Notes under the pieces: generated by a model
Databases searched by the model: none
Told to the model about the DNA's origin: nothing
What the model saw: the letters and a program-made list of their open reading frames with translations, nothing else
Made by a program: the position numbers and the translations under genes
Shown: positions 1-8,952 of the stretch, piece by piece
Layout: each line of letters opens with the position of its first letter
Numbering within the stretch: position 1 is the first letter of the stretch
NCBI RefSeq assembly: GCF_013393945.1
Contig: NZ_CP040297.1
Coordinates: 5,178,001 to 5,242,000 of the forward strand
Direction of reading: 5' to 3'
Source of the DNA: Nostoc sp. TCL26-01
Lineage (GTDB): Bacteria; Cyanobacteriota; Cyanobacteriia; Cyanobacteriales; Nostocaceae
DNA length: 64,000 bases

Positions 1-223
1 GGATCACTGCTAAGGTGTCTGTGCTGTATGTGCTTCTCGTCAGGGTGCTTATCCTGTCCACTGTTCTGTGAGTACACAGACTAACCATAGCTAATGACTC
101 TACACTGCCGTAGTACCTAGCTACACCTAATTTTCCATTAAATTTGTGAAAAGTTCAGCTCTCATGCTGCATACCTAATGTATAACTTTCGTATAACCTT
201 GGTATGTTTTTATAGAGTGGTGC

Positions 224-229
224 TATAAT
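224..229 (+). promoter_or_regulatory. Possible -10 element upstream of the NACHT gene
   Basis: A perfect TATAAT lies about 250 bases before the NACHT gene. A TTGGTA lies 19 bases upstream of it, which is longer than the ideal 17-base spacing. No other clear promoter is visible in bases 1-480. The assignment rests on consensus matching only. Confidence 0.3.
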
Positions 230-362
230 TGTAAATCTTCACGGTAAAGAGAAGTTGATTTTTAAGTGTGTTCCCCAGTCTGTAAAAACTTCTCCGAAAA
301 GTCTCATTTGGCTGCAAAACAAAGCCAAATAACAATTCCAGTCATAACATTTGTATTACATC

Positions 363-412
363 ATACTCGTATCTAACCGCAGGAAAAACTGCCTACGGGA
401 AGATACGAGTAT
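363..412. promoter_or_regulatory. Perfect 12-bp inverted repeat upstream of the NACHT gene
   Basis: ATACTCGTATCT (363-374) is repeated as its exact reverse complement AGATACGAGTAT (401-412) around a 26-base interior that itself contains a short GCAG/CTGC stem. It ends 68 bases before the NACHT start codon. It could be an operator, an RNA hairpin in the 5' leader, or a dispersed repeat. There is no T-run after it, so a terminator is unlikely. Apart from this and the -10 candidate I see nothing in bases 1-480. Confidence 0.5.
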
Positions 413-480
413 AAGTCCAGAGTGTGTCTAAGTGCAGCTACAACATACCAGTATAAAAAAATATATTATTAGCTGAGAGA

Positions 481-2799
481 ATGACAAGTCAAGGACTCAG
501 AGCTTCATCAGAAGGTATTAGAGCTGCAAAAACAGCATTAACAGACAAAACCTTAAGTCAGCAAAAACTAGCAGCAACTATTGGCATAACACGTCAGCCA
601 GTTTCCAAGTTTTTTGCTGGTGAACCAGTATCTCGTAGTTGTTTTGTCCAAATTTGCCAACAGTTAGGATTATCTTGGCAAAAAGTAGCAAGTTTACCTG
701 AAGACACGATATCAGAGACTAACTCACAGTCTACTGCTGTTGAAATTGATGTATTAGTACCACAAGTACGCCAAAAACGCCAAGATAAAATTCAAGACCA
801 GTGCAGTACTATCAAAATGTTAGATATTGCTCAGGCAATTCCTTTAGCCGAAGTTTACACTCCTGTCAGTATGTTAGAGGAAATCACCAATCAGCGATGG
901 CAAGAAATTGCTGATCTGTGTCAGGAGTTAGATTCTAAGTTTGGCTTTCGTGGATTTGGACAAAGCCAGCATCAAAAAGGGTTATTAGGGTTAGAAGCGG
1001 TATCGCGGTACTCCAAGTTAATGGTACTAGGAAAAGCTGGATCAGGGAAGACGACGTTTTTACAATATCTGGCGATGGAATGCAATCAAGGTATGTTGCA
1101 GCCACAACACGTACCAATTTTTATCCGCCTCAAAGAATTTGCGGAAGATGTGCAAAGTGATACGGAATTAAATCTCTGGCAATACATTAGTCAAGAGTTT
1201 CTTTGTAGTGGGATCGATGAAGAATCAACTATCAGAATCTTGACTAGCGGTAAAGCCCTAGTTTTACTTGATGGACTCGATGAAGTGCCATTAGATCATG
1301 CCGAAACAGTTATTCGAGAAATTCGCAAATTTACTCAGCTTTATTATAAAAATCAATTTGTGATTAGTTGTCGTATTGCTGCTCAAAAATATAGATTTCA
1401 GGGATTTACTGAAGTTGAAATTGCCGATTTTAACGACCAACAAGTAGAATTTTTTGTGAAAAAATGGTTTGTGGCGATCGCTCATCATTCAATGGATGCA
1501 GGCGAGATAATTGCTAATCAGTTTATTCAACAATTGAACTTACGAGAAAATCACCTGATCAGAGAATTTGCTGCTACACCCATCTTGCTGCATCTGCTGT
1601 GCTTGGTATTTCAAGTTAAAGCAAAATTCCCTGTGAAACCAGCTAATTTATGCGATCAAGCCTTAAATATTTTATTAGCTAGATGGGATGAAATTAGAGG
1701 GATTAAAAGAGATAATTTTTACTCTAACTTGACGCTAATTAAGAAGAAAAAGTTACTGGCTTATCTAGCAGTCAGCACATTTACTCAAGAAAATTACTTC
1801 TTTGAACAGGATAAAATACAGCAATTGGTATCTGAATATTTATCTAGGTTACCAAATACTGATCAACAAACAGTACAATTGCAGCAAAATAGTGCCGCAA
1901 TTATGCAAGGAATTGAAGCACAAGATGGTTTATTAATTGAGCGATCGCGGGGAATTTACTCTTTCTCTCATTTAGCATTTCAAGAATATCTGACCGCAAA
2001 ATATATTGTAGAAAATTTTCTAGATGAGGGGAAACAATTATTAGTTAATCACATGAGTAAGGCTCGTTGGCAAAATGCAGTTTTACTAACTGTAAGTATG
2101 TTCGCCAATACTGATGAAATATTACAGCTAATGAAAAATAGAATTGATTCCCTGGTAGTTGATGATGACAAAATCCAAAATTATTTAATTTGGTTACATC
2201 AAAAAACCAGTTCAATTCCTGATATACAAAAATCTGCGGATGTGAGAGCTTTTTATTTAGTTTGTACTTACGCTTTTGCCTATACGCCTCACTACGGACG
2301 AGAATGGGATTATATGGGTAATCTAGCATTTAATCCTGAATTGAGCCTGGATGAATTGTTGAGCAGTATTTTAAACTGTGCTAATGACTTATATTTTACT
2401 GTTGAACATACTCTAAATGATGATTATGCTTTTAATCATGCCCGCGCTCTCAACATTAATCTTGAAGAAGCTATTGATTTAGCGGGAAATGCACAATTGC
2501 AGCAAGAACTAAGAAAACTCCAAAAAAAGTTACCTAGTACAGAAAGTAATCTCACAAAATTTCGTCACTGGTGGTGTGAGCAAGGCAAAGATTGGCAGCA
2601 AAAGTTAAGAACTACTCTAATTCAATATCGGAATATTGGTCATGATTGGCAATTTAGTCATGAGCAAATCCAGCTATTACAACAATATTTTCAGGATAAT
2701 AAATTACTCATTAATGCTCTGAAATATAGTGCAAATGATGTATTAAAACAAAAAATTGAAGATGGGTTATTTTTAGCGATCGCCAAAATTACACCCTGA
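481..2799 (+). CDS. HTH-NACHT protein (bacterial NLR-like)
   Basis: This 772-residue protein begins with a helix-turn-helix region (about residues 8-75; a Cro/XRE-like segment around QQKLAATIGITRQPVSKFF). It continues with a NACHT P-loop NTPase: Walker A GKAGSGKTT near residue 185 and Walker B LLDGLDE near residue 263. A long helical region follows, and the last 150 residues resemble the helical C-terminal domain of cyanobacterial NACHT conflict proteins. There are no recognisable LRR, TPR or WD repeats. Known bacterial NACHT proteins are STAND ATPases, and several protect against phages. Here a DNA-binding module replaces the usual N-terminal nuclease or protease effector, so transcriptional control or DNA sensing is as likely as direct defence (inference). 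No defence partner gene adjoins it. The ribosome binding site (AGCTGAGAGA) is weak. Confidence 0.85.
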   Translation: MTSQGLRASSEGIRAAKTALTDKTLSQQKLAATIGITRQPVSKFFAGEPVSRSCFVQICQQLGLSWQKVASLPEDTISETNSQSTAVEIDVLVPQVRQKRQDKIQDQCSTIKMLDIAQAIPLAEVYTPVSMLEEITNQRWQEIADLCQELDSKFGFRGFGQSQHQKGLLGLEAVSRYSKLMVLGKAGSGKTTFLQYLAMECNQGMLQPQHVPIFIRLKEFAEDVQSDTELNLWQYISQEFLCSGIDEESTIRILTSGKALVLLDGLDEVPLDHAETVIREIRKFTQLYYKNQFVISCRIAAQKYRFQGFTEVEIADFNDQQVEFFVKKWFVAIAHHSMDAGEIIANQFIQQLNLRENHLIREFAATPILLHLLCLVFQVKAKFPVKPANLCDQALNILLARWDEIRGIKRDNFYSNLTLIKKKKLLAYLAVSTFTQENYFFEQDKIQQLVSEYLSRLPNTDQQTVQLQQNSAAIMQGIEAQDGLLIERSRGIYSFSHLAFQEYLTAKYIVENFLDEGKQLLVNHMSKARWQNAVLLTVSMFANTDEILQLMKNRIDSLVVDDDKIQNYLIWLHQKTSSIPDIQKSADVRAFYLVCTYAFAYTPHYGREWDYMGNLAFNPELSLDELLSSILNCANDLYFTVEHTLNDDYAFNHARALNINLEEAIDLAGNAQLQQELRKLQKKLPSTESNLTKFRHWWCEQGKDWQQKLRTTLIQYRNIGHDWQFSHEQIQLLQQYFQDNKLLINALKYSANDVLKQKIEDGLFLAIAKITP

Positions 2800-2923
2800 A
2801 AATTACAATTTATTCTAGTCTGTCAAAAGAAAGAGTTTGAGATATTCATACCACAGTCAGAGAATTGTTTTTAAATATTTCGTTAAATTGCAACTAATGC
2901 AATTAGCGATTCAAGGTTAGGTT

Positions 2924-3379
2924 ATGGATAACAATTTGCTGAGTGGTATTATTCCTCAACAGCCACCAATTAGACCACAATCTGATGCTCACACACTCAA
3001 GTCTCGTTTAGAATGGGGTGAACCCGCTTTGACAATATTGGATGTACGCGATCGCTCTACCTATAATGATGGTCATATTATGGGTGCGATGCCAATGCCC
3101 ATTGATCAATTGGTAGAACGAGCTGCATCTTCTTTAGAAAAAAGCCGTGATATTTATGTTTACGGTGCAAATGAAGAACAAAGTTCCGAAGCTGCAAACT
3201 TACTCCGTTCGGCTGGCTTTGAGCATGTATCACAACTCAAAGGTGGTTTAGCCGCCTGGAAAGCGATCGGTGGAGCAACAGAAGGTATCGTAGAATCAAG
3301 AACTCCGGCCGGTGCAGATGACTATAATGTAGTTGCACGTATCCAAAATCACTTGGAAAATCAGCAAAAGCAAGTTTAG
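2924..3379 (+). CDS. Rhodanese-like domain protein lacking the catalytic cysteine
   Basis: The 151-residue protein is a single rhodanese domain: the LDVRDRSTYNDGHIMGAMPMP stretch (cut here to its core) near residues 38-58 is the CH2A-type signature, and LKGGLAAWKAIGG near residue 104 is the typical C-terminal helix. The active-site loop normally reads C-x4-R/S. Here it is YVYGANEEQSS, so glycine 81 stands where the sulfur-carrying cysteine is expected. The protein is therefore unlikely to be a sulfurtransferase and may be a binding or regulatory module. It is monocistronic by position, 125 bases after the NACHT gene and with a repeat-filled region behind it. Confidence 0.85.
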   Translation: MDNNLLSGIIPQQPPIRPQSDAHTLKSRLEWGEPALTILDVRDRSTYNDGHIMGAMPMPIDQLVERAASSLEKSRDIYVYGANEEQSSEAANLLRSAGFEHVSQLKGGLAAWKAIGGATEGIVESRTPAGADDYNVVARIQNHLENQQKQV

Positions 3380-3958
3380 GTGATTCGACGAAACCTCACC
3401 CCAACCCCTTCTCTACAAAGGAAGGCTGCTCAAAATCTACAACTTATTCAGAAATAATCAGGTTTCTAAGCCTCTCTCCGTTTCGGGGAGAGGTCTTTTA
3501 ACAGTGAACAGTTATCAGTAAACAGTCATCAGTCAAGATAATTGGGTTTAAGTCCCCCACTTTAACAGTGAACAGTTATCAGTCAAGATAATTGAATCAG
3601 CGTTAACTGATAACTGGTTTAAGTCCCCCACCATACGCTGTTAGGACTCTATTTAATCACGTTAACCAGAGAAAAAATCCCATGAGACGATTTAGCTCTA
3701 TTTGAAACGAAGTATCAATGGTTTCAACCGCCGATTCATCTCACACTTATACAACGCTGCAAAATTAAATATTTAGCCCACAGTCACTGGGATTATGACG
3801 TGAAATTAAGCGAAATATAAAAAAATATTAATAGCTATGTAGTTATATAAGTATTAATAGTTAAATGATTTTGGAGGGTATGGGAATTTGCAAGTCAGAG
3901 TTAGTTATTCCCCCTCTCCCTATCTCCTCATCGCCACTAAAACATCAAGGAAGCACAA
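3380..3958. repeat. Gene-free stretch with dispersed repeats
   Basis: Bases 3390-3500 hold a CCTCACCCCAACCCCTTCTC...GAGAGG type dispersed repeat with an internal CCTCTCC/GGAGAGG inverted pair around 3473-3493. Bases 3504-3630 hold two copies of GTGAACAGTTATCAGT followed by CAAGATAATTG and TTTAAGTCCCCCAC. The remaining 300 bases up to the heme oxygenase gene are AT-rich and hold no convincing gene. Confidence 0.6.
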
Positions 3959-4672
3959 ATGAGCAGCAATCTAGCCGTCAAACTGCGCTCTGGCACTCAA
4001 AAAGCTCATACAGCCGCAGAAAACGTAGGATTTATGAAATGTTTTTTGAAGGGGGTTGTAGATAAAGAATGCTTTGGCAAGTTTTTGAGCAACTTGTATT
4101 TTGTCTACAGTGAACTGGAAGCAGCAATTAAAAGCGATATCAACCATCCAGTTATCAGTGCAGTTTACTTTCCAGAATTGGATCGCCAAGCCTCCTTAGA
4201 AAAAGACATGGTATTCTACTATGGTAATGAATGGCGTAACCTGATTGCCCCTTCCAAGAGCGCTCAGGCTTACATTAGCCACATTCGCCAACTCTGTGCT
4301 ACTGAACCCGTTTTGTTAATTGGTCATACCTACACTCGCTACATGGGCGATCTTTCCGGGGGTCAGATGTTACAAAAAATCGCTCAATCAACTTTGAGAT
4401 TATCCGGCTATGAAGGTACATCTTTCTATAACTTCGAGCAAATTCCCGACAAAAAAGCATTCAAAGACAAGTATCGTCAAGCATTAGACTCATTACCCAT
4501 CGATGATGCCACAGCAGATAGAATCGTTATCGAAGCAAATAAGGCTTTCCAATTCAATATGCAAATGGCTACAGACTTAGAAGGGAATTTAATTAAAGCC
4601 CTCGGTCAGGTAGTATTTAGTAGCCTAACTAGCAGCCGTAATCCTGGTAGCACTGAAGCCGCTAGTTTATGA
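3959..4672 (+). CDS. ho1: Heme oxygenase (biliverdin-forming)
   Basis: The 237-residue product is a full-length cyanobacterial heme oxygenase, which opens heme to biliverdin IX-alpha, CO and iron with ferredoxin as reductant. The N-terminal GTQKAHTAAEN carries the proximal heme-ligand histidine. The distal helix has the conserved GDLSGGQ, preceded by HTYTRYMGD. AAGGA lies 8 bases before the ATG. Its product feeds PcyA, encoded at 60648-61385. The next gene on the same strand is hemN; in other cyanobacteria a heme oxygenase and hemN are co-induced at low oxygen by ChlR. Whether this is the constitutive or the low-oxygen paralogue cannot be told from sequence alone, so the symbol is tentative. 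Confidence 0.93.
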   Translation: MSSNLAVKLRSGTQKAHTAAENVGFMKCFLKGVVDKECFGKFLSNLYFVYSELEAAIKSDINHPVISAVYFPELDRQASLEKDMVFYYGNEWRNLIAPSKSAQAYISHIRQLCATEPVLLIGHTYTRYMGDLSGGQMLQKIAQSTLRLSGYEGTSFYNFEQIPDKKAFKDKYRQALDSLPIDDATADRIVIEANKAFQFNMQMATDLEGNLIKALGQVVFSSLTSSRNPGSTEAASL

Positions 4673-4794
4673 GAGCCTAGAGACTAAGAAAAAGTTTCTT
4701 TCCCACTCCCTTCTGGCTACTTTTAGTTCAGTCAACACATCATACTCTAGCGTTAATCTCTACACTAAAAACCAGCTAGATACTCAAGAGTCAT

Positions 4795-4930
4795 TAGTCA
4801 ATAGTCATTGGTCAATAGTCATTGGTCAATAGCAATTGTTACTCTCTCACTCCCTCACTCCCTCACTCTTTACTCAGCACGCTGCTCATCGCCCCGCTAC
4901 CGCTAACAGCACTCTTTACTCAGCACTACT
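4795..4930. repeat. Heptameric and REP-like repeats between ho1 and hemN
   Basis: Alternating GTCATTGGTCAATA units are followed by CTCACTCCCTCACT units and by a segment containing CGCCCCGCTACCGCTAAC. The last segment recurs in reverse complement near 63735. These sequences also create a spurious in-frame ATG at 4836 for the hemN gene. Confidence 0.75.
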
Positions 4931-4979
4931 AAACTCCCACACTCCCTATTTCAAAGGTCTGATTACCTTGGAGGTTTTG

Positions 4980-6362
4980 ATGGTTTTTGTCTTACCTGGT
5001 GTCAAATTTGATCTGGATATGATCAAAAAATATGACACGCCTGCACCTAGATATACCAGTTATCCACCCGCTACACAGTTAACTGAAGAATTTACTGCAA
5101 CTGATTTTCAAAAAGCGATCGCTCTCTCCAATCAACGCCAATCACCGCTTTCTTTGTATTTCCATATTCCTTTTTGTCAGAGTGCTTGTTATTTTTGTGG
5201 CTGTAATACAGTAATTTCTAATAACAAGAATATTGCTAAACCATACTTAGAAAAGTTGGTGCAAGAAATTAAGCATACTGCTAACTTGATTGATACCAAC
5301 AGACGAGTTTTACAAGTTCATTGGGGTGGTGGTACACCCAATTACCTCGACTGTGATCAAGTTGAGTTTTTGTGGAAAAATATTACTCAATACTTTAATA
5401 TTGATTCGCAAGCAGAAATCTCTATTGAGATTAATCCGCGTTACGTTGATAAAAACTACATTTTCTTTCTGAGGGAAATTGGCTTTAATCGCATTAGTTT
5501 TGGCATACAGGATTTTAATAGCCAAGTACAGGTAGCTGTTAACCGTATTCAATCAGAAGAACTACTATTTGATGTGATGAGTTGGATTAAAGCAGCTCAG
5601 TTTGATAGTGTGAATGTGGATTTAATTTACGGTTTACCTCATCAAACTTTACAGACATTTCGGGAGACAGTGAAAAAGACAGTTGCACTAGATCCCGATC
5701 GCATTGTAGTTTTTAACTTTGCTTATGTACCTTGGATGAAACCAGCACAAAAAAATATTCCTGTAGAGGCTTTACCTCAACCCCAGGAAAAGTTGGAAAT
5801 ATTAAAGATGACTATTGAGGAACTGACAAATAGCGAGTATTTGTTCATTGGGATGGATCATTTTGCTAAACCTGACGATGAACTAGCGATCGCTCAACGT
5901 AACCACACCCTCCAACGTAACTTCCAAGGCTACACTACCCACGCGGGTACAGAACTCTTAGGGTTTGGTGCTACATCTATCAGTATGCTCAATGATGCCT
6001 ATGTACAAAATCATAAGCACCTGCAAGATTATTACCAAGCAATTTCCCATGATATCTTACCAGTCAGTAAAGGTATCAAACTAACGGCAGATGATATTCT
6101 CAGGCGAGATGTGATTATGTGTATCATGTCTAACTTTCAATTGTCTAAGCAAGAAATTGCCGAGAAGTATTATATCGATTTTGATGAATATTTTGCCGAA
6201 GAATTAGAAGCTTTAAAACCATTAGAAGTTGATGGATTGGTGAGCTTATCTAGCAAATATATCCAGGTAACAGAAATTGGTAGGTTATTAGTCAGAAATA
6301 TTGCTGTTGTCTTTGATATCTATCATCAGAATCAAGACAAACATTTCTCACGCACTATCTAA
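4980..6362 (+). CDS. hemN: Oxygen-independent coproporphyrinogen III oxidase
   Basis: This radical-SAM enzyme decarboxylates coproporphyrinogen III to protoporphyrinogen IX without oxygen. The CxxxCxxC cluster motif (CQSACYFCGC) and the GGGTPNYL and EINPRYV segments are characteristic, and the C-terminal HemN domain is present. The frame is open from 4836, but the first 48 codons run through low-complexity repeats. GGAGG at 4970-4974 sits 5 bases before the ATG at 4980, giving a 460-residue protein of normal length that begins MVFVLPGVKFDLDMIKKYDT. It follows heme oxygenase on the same strand, consistent with a set of tetrapyrrole enzymes useful at low oxygen (inference). Confidence 0.95.
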   Translation: MVFVLPGVKFDLDMIKKYDTPAPRYTSYPPATQLTEEFTATDFQKAIALSNQRQSPLSLYFHIPFCQSACYFCGCNTVISNNKNIAKPYLEKLVQEIKHTANLIDTNRRVLQVHWGGGTPNYLDCDQVEFLWKNITQYFNIDSQAEISIEINPRYVDKNYIFFLREIGFNRISFGIQDFNSQVQVAVNRIQSEELLFDVMSWIKAAQFDSVNVDLIYGLPHQTLQTFRETVKKTVALDPDRIVVFNFAYVPWMKPAQKNIPVEALPQPQEKLEILKMTIEELTNSEYLFIGMDHFAKPDDELAIAQRNHTLQRNFQGYTTHAGTELLGFGATSISMLNDAYVQNHKHLQDYYQAISHDILPVSKGIKLTADDILRRDVIMCIMSNFQLSKQEIAEKYYIDFDEYFAEELEALKPLEVDGLVSLSSKYIQVTEIGRLLVRNIAVVFDIYHQNQDKHFSRTI

Positions 6363-6420
6363 TACCAATTTCCTTTAAATGTGAAACAGTAGAGACGTTG
6401 CATTGCAACGTCTCTATATG
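6362..6420. repeat. Dispersed palindromic repeat (TAGAGACGTTGCA family), copy 1
   Basis: TAGAGACGTTGCA (6390-6402) faces its exact reverse complement (6404-6416) over one base. The 5' flank ATACCAATTTCCTTTAAA is shared with a second copy near 14844. Directly behind hemN it could act as a transcription stop, but the family is dispersed and no T-run follows. Confidence 0.8.
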
Positions 6421-6635
6421 CAAATTTTTATGTTTATCGTGGGATAAAAATCAAATACTTAACTAATAAAAACTCGATATTTTTAAAAAACATTGAGAAA
6501 TGGTAATTTCAAACTTTAAGAATATAATTTTCATATCTATCTTTTGGATTTTGTATTTATTTCATTCGGAAGAAACAATTATCCATCGTACTTAGTAATC
6601 TAAATACAGATGTAATTGAAATTCTTGAGGACGTT

Positions 6636-6908
6636 ATGAATATTATTGCTTGGGTAGTATTAGGTTTATTAGCTGGTGCGATCGCTAAAGCGATTTATCC
6701 TGGTTACCAAGGTGGTGGTATTCTCTCCACAATCGTTTTAGGTATCATTGGCGCATTTATCGGTGGTAGCTTATACAGTCTGTTTGCAACGGGAACCTTG
6801 CAACTAACTGCCACTAGCTTAAGTATTCCTGGACTTTTAATCGCCATCATTGGAGCAATCATTGCTATCTATCTATGGGGACTACTCAGCAGAAGCAGAA
6901 GCGTCTAG
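6636..6908 (+). CDS. GlsB/YeaQ/YmgE family stress-response membrane protein
   Basis: The 90-residue protein has three hydrophobic segments (about residues 3-20, 28-48 and 60-83) and the glycine-rich GLLAGAIAKAIYPGYQGGG and TIVLGIIGAFIGG patterns of the transglycosylase-associated (GlsB/YeaQ) family. Members are small inner-membrane proteins linked to stress; the biochemical role is not known. TTGAGGACGTT lies before the start. It precedes the manganese catalase on the same strand, which fits a stress theme, but 170 bases separate them and co-transcription is not shown. Confidence 0.88.
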   Translation: MNIIAWVVLGLLAGAIAKAIYPGYQGGGILSTIVLGIIGAFIGGSLYSLFATGTLQLTATSLSIPGLLIAIIGAIIAIYLWGLLSRSRSV

Positions 6909-7079
6909 TTTAACAGCAAAAGAGGCAAAATTAAGCGTCATTCGTACATAATTCATTCTGACTTCTGATCCCTGAATTATGTTCGATAATTTTGCCTACT
7001 TTATTTCATAAAATCTGTGGCTAGCAAGCGAATGTTTGGTTAGTCTTCCATTTGTTGAAAATACTCGAAGAGGCAATTC

Positions 7080-7772
7080 ATGTTTTTTCACAAAAAAGAG
7101 CCAATTCATGTGGTAAATATTGGTGAAGCAAACCCTCGTTTTGCTCAGTTACTTCTAGAGCAGTTTGGCGGTGCTACTGGTGAATTATCAGCAGCTTTAC
7201 AATACTGGGTACAATCATTTCATGTGGAAAATGCTGGCATCCGCGATATGTTGCAAGATATTGCAATTGAGGAATTTGGGCATTTAGAAATGGTTGGTAA
7301 ACTCATCGAAGCCCATACAAAAAATGTAGATCAAACAGAGGCTTACAAAAGTACCCTCTTTGCTGTCAGAGGCATAGGTCCACATTTTCTGGATAGCCAA
7401 GGTAATGCTTGGACTGCAAATTATCTCAACGAAGGTGGGGATGTAGTTCGAGATTTGAGAGCTAATATTGCAGCTGAAGCCGGAGCGCGTCAGACTTACG
7501 AAGAGTTAATCAAGCTATCACCTGATCAAGGAACAAAAGACACTTTAGTGCATCTGCTGACACGAGAAATTTCTCACACTCAGATGTTTATGAAGGCTTT
7601 AGATTCTCTTGGTAAACTGACAGACCCCTTCTTTGGTAATGTTCAACCTGATGAAACTGTAGCTCTTTATTACAACTTATCATCAAATGGCAATGGTCAT
7701 GATGAACGAGGCCCCTGGAATTCTGAGCCAACATTTAAATACATTGCTAATCCAGTGGAACAGCATTCTTAG
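7080..7772 (+). CDS. Manganese (non-heme) catalase
   Basis: This 230-residue four-helix-bundle protein should dismutate hydrogen peroxide at a dinuclear manganese centre. The metal-ligand patterns are visible: glutamate near residue 36 in GATGELSAALQYW, EEFGHLEMVGKLIE near residue 63, and two later helices AAEAGARQTYEEL and REISHTQMF. The C-terminal extension of longer manganese catalases is short here, as in other cyanobacterial members. GAAGAGGCAATTC precedes the ATG. The gene stands alone with a repeat-containing gap behind it. Confidence 0.93.
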   Translation: MFFHKKEPIHVVNIGEANPRFAQLLLEQFGGATGELSAALQYWVQSFHVENAGIRDMLQDIAIEEFGHLEMVGKLIEAHTKNVDQTEAYKSTLFAVRGIGPHFLDSQGNAWTANYLNEGGDVVRDLRANIAAEAGARQTYEELIKLSPDQGTKDTLVHLLTREISHTQMFMKALDSLGKLTDPFFGNVQPDETVALYYNLSSNGNGHDERGPWNSEPTFKYIANPVEQHS

Positions 7773-7907
7773 TAATTAGGGAGTGGGTAATGGGTAATGG
7801 GTAATAGGAAATAAATATTTTTCACCTATTACCTATTATTTAAATAACTATTTATACAAATTTAGTGAATTATAAAAATCACAATTTAAAACCGAGGAGA
7901 TTAATTT

Positions 7908-8672
7908 GTGATTGTTAATGCTACACCAAATGGATGGGAAATCATTTATCACCGTTCCCATGCTTTATTGGCTGCTCAATTGGCAGGACAATGGCGACGT
8001 AAGGACTATCCTGCCAGAATATATGAAACTATAGCAGCAATTTCCCATCATGATGACTTAGAGAAAGAATGGGAAGAAGATAACTTAACTGAGGGGGGTG
8101 CGCCAATGGATTTTACAATGGCTCCCCAAACCATGATTCCAGACACCTCCTTTCAGAAACTAGCTGATTTAGCCAAAAATGCTCGTTATCGGGGGCGTTG
8201 GGTAGCTCTATTGATTTCCATGCACATTAGTCGTTTAAATGAGTCAAGAAGGGGACAGTCTCCAGATTTTGACGCATTTTTAGATGAACAATTGCAAAAT
8301 CAGCAGCGTTTTCGTGAGGAACTGGGTATAGATAAAGATGAGGTAGATGCAGCTTATGCTTTTATGCAGTGGTGTGTTAGCGAAGCTTACCGTAGGTATC
8401 GCTTATCTTTGATTTTATGTCAGCGTGAGTTACCTGCTGATGAAAGATTTTTAGAAATTAGCAAAGGGCCTGATGATCAACGTTATGACATTATGGAGCG
8501 TGGTGATCAGTTGTTGAGTGTCCAACCCTGGCCTTTTGAAAATGATCAGTTTACCGTCAATGTAGAGGCTTGTGATTTACATCAGCTAAAGTTTCAAAGC
8601 AATGCGGAACTCACTCAAGCGCTACAAGCAGCACCAATCAAAGTACTAGAGTGGACTTTTATCAAAAGTTAG
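7908..8672 (+). CDS. DUF3891 family protein
   Basis: The 254-residue protein starts with GTG at 7908, preceded by CGAGGAG. It matches the DUF3891 family: an N-terminal VNATPNGWEIIYHRSHALLA segment, then AAISHHDDLEKEW, and a long helical middle. The HSHALL and SHHDD motifs (histidine and aspartate pairs) recall an HD-phosphohydrolase-like arrangement, but no catalytic activity is established. I do not assign a function. No operon partner is close: the manganese catalase ends 135 bases upstream. Confidence 0.8.
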   Translation: MIVNATPNGWEIIYHRSHALLAAQLAGQWRRKDYPARIYETIAAISHHDDLEKEWEEDNLTEGGAPMDFTMAPQTMIPDTSFQKLADLAKNARYRGRWVALLISMHISRLNESRRGQSPDFDAFLDEQLQNQQRFREELGIDKDEVDAAYAFMQWCVSEAYRRYRLSLILCQRELPADERFLEISKGPDDQRYDIMERGDQLLSVQPWPFENDQFTVNVEACDLHQLKFQSNAELTQALQAAPIKVLEWTFIKS

Positions 8673-8685
8673 ATATCGCACTCTA

Positions 8686-8810
8686 CCCGAATTTCTGACA
8701 AAATTTATCAAACCGAAGTCCAGAAGTTGTAGGGGCGGGTTTACAAATATGCTTCAATCATTCACGAATATCTCGTGAACCCGCCCCTACAGTTTGGTGA
8801 GAAATGCAGG
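8686..8810. repeat. Fold-back repeat, copy A (core in orientation 1)
   Basis: The element has imperfect terminal inverted repeats (ATTTCTGAC/GTGAGAAAT), then a perfect 13-bp inverted repeat GTAGGGGCGGGTT (8729-8741) and AACCCGCCCCTAC (8778-8790) around a 36-base core. The outer flanks match copy B at 51380-51504 in the same orientation, while the core is the exact reverse complement. There is no ORF, so this is a MITE/REP-like non-autonomous sequence. Confidence 0.85.
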
Positions 8811-8877
8811 TGTTGTGGTTCTTTTTCAATGCCTATTACAACACCTCACTTGCGACTTATTGAAGCTGTATATCAAA

Positions 8878-8952
8878 ATAAAAAACGTCCGAGAGTGTTG
8901 CCGTGTTTCCACCTCAGACGCTTTTTATTTTTAACTTGCTCCTCACACACAA
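8878..8952 (-). ncRNA. Yfr2-family-like small RNA, copy 1
   Basis: Read on the minus strand, the element begins with GTGTGAGGAGCAAGTT, then an A-rich linker, then a 9-bp stem (GCGTCTGAG with CTCGGACGT) closing a loop with GGAAACACGGCAACA, then a T-run: the layout of a short RNA ending in an intrinsic terminator. A TATTTT -10 and TTACTT -35 (16-base spacing) lie just upstream on that strand. Three loci in the window share the 5' motif and loop, and their stems differ by compensating changes. The 5' motif complements the conserved ACUCCUCACAC of the cyanobacterial sRNA Yfr1, as reported for Yfr2 RNAs. Family naming is from memory. Confidence 0.7.

Noticed and set aside
4836..4979. Upstream extension of hemN
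   Set aside because: The 48 codons lie in low-complexity repeats; a strong ribosome binding site and normal protein length support ATG 4980.
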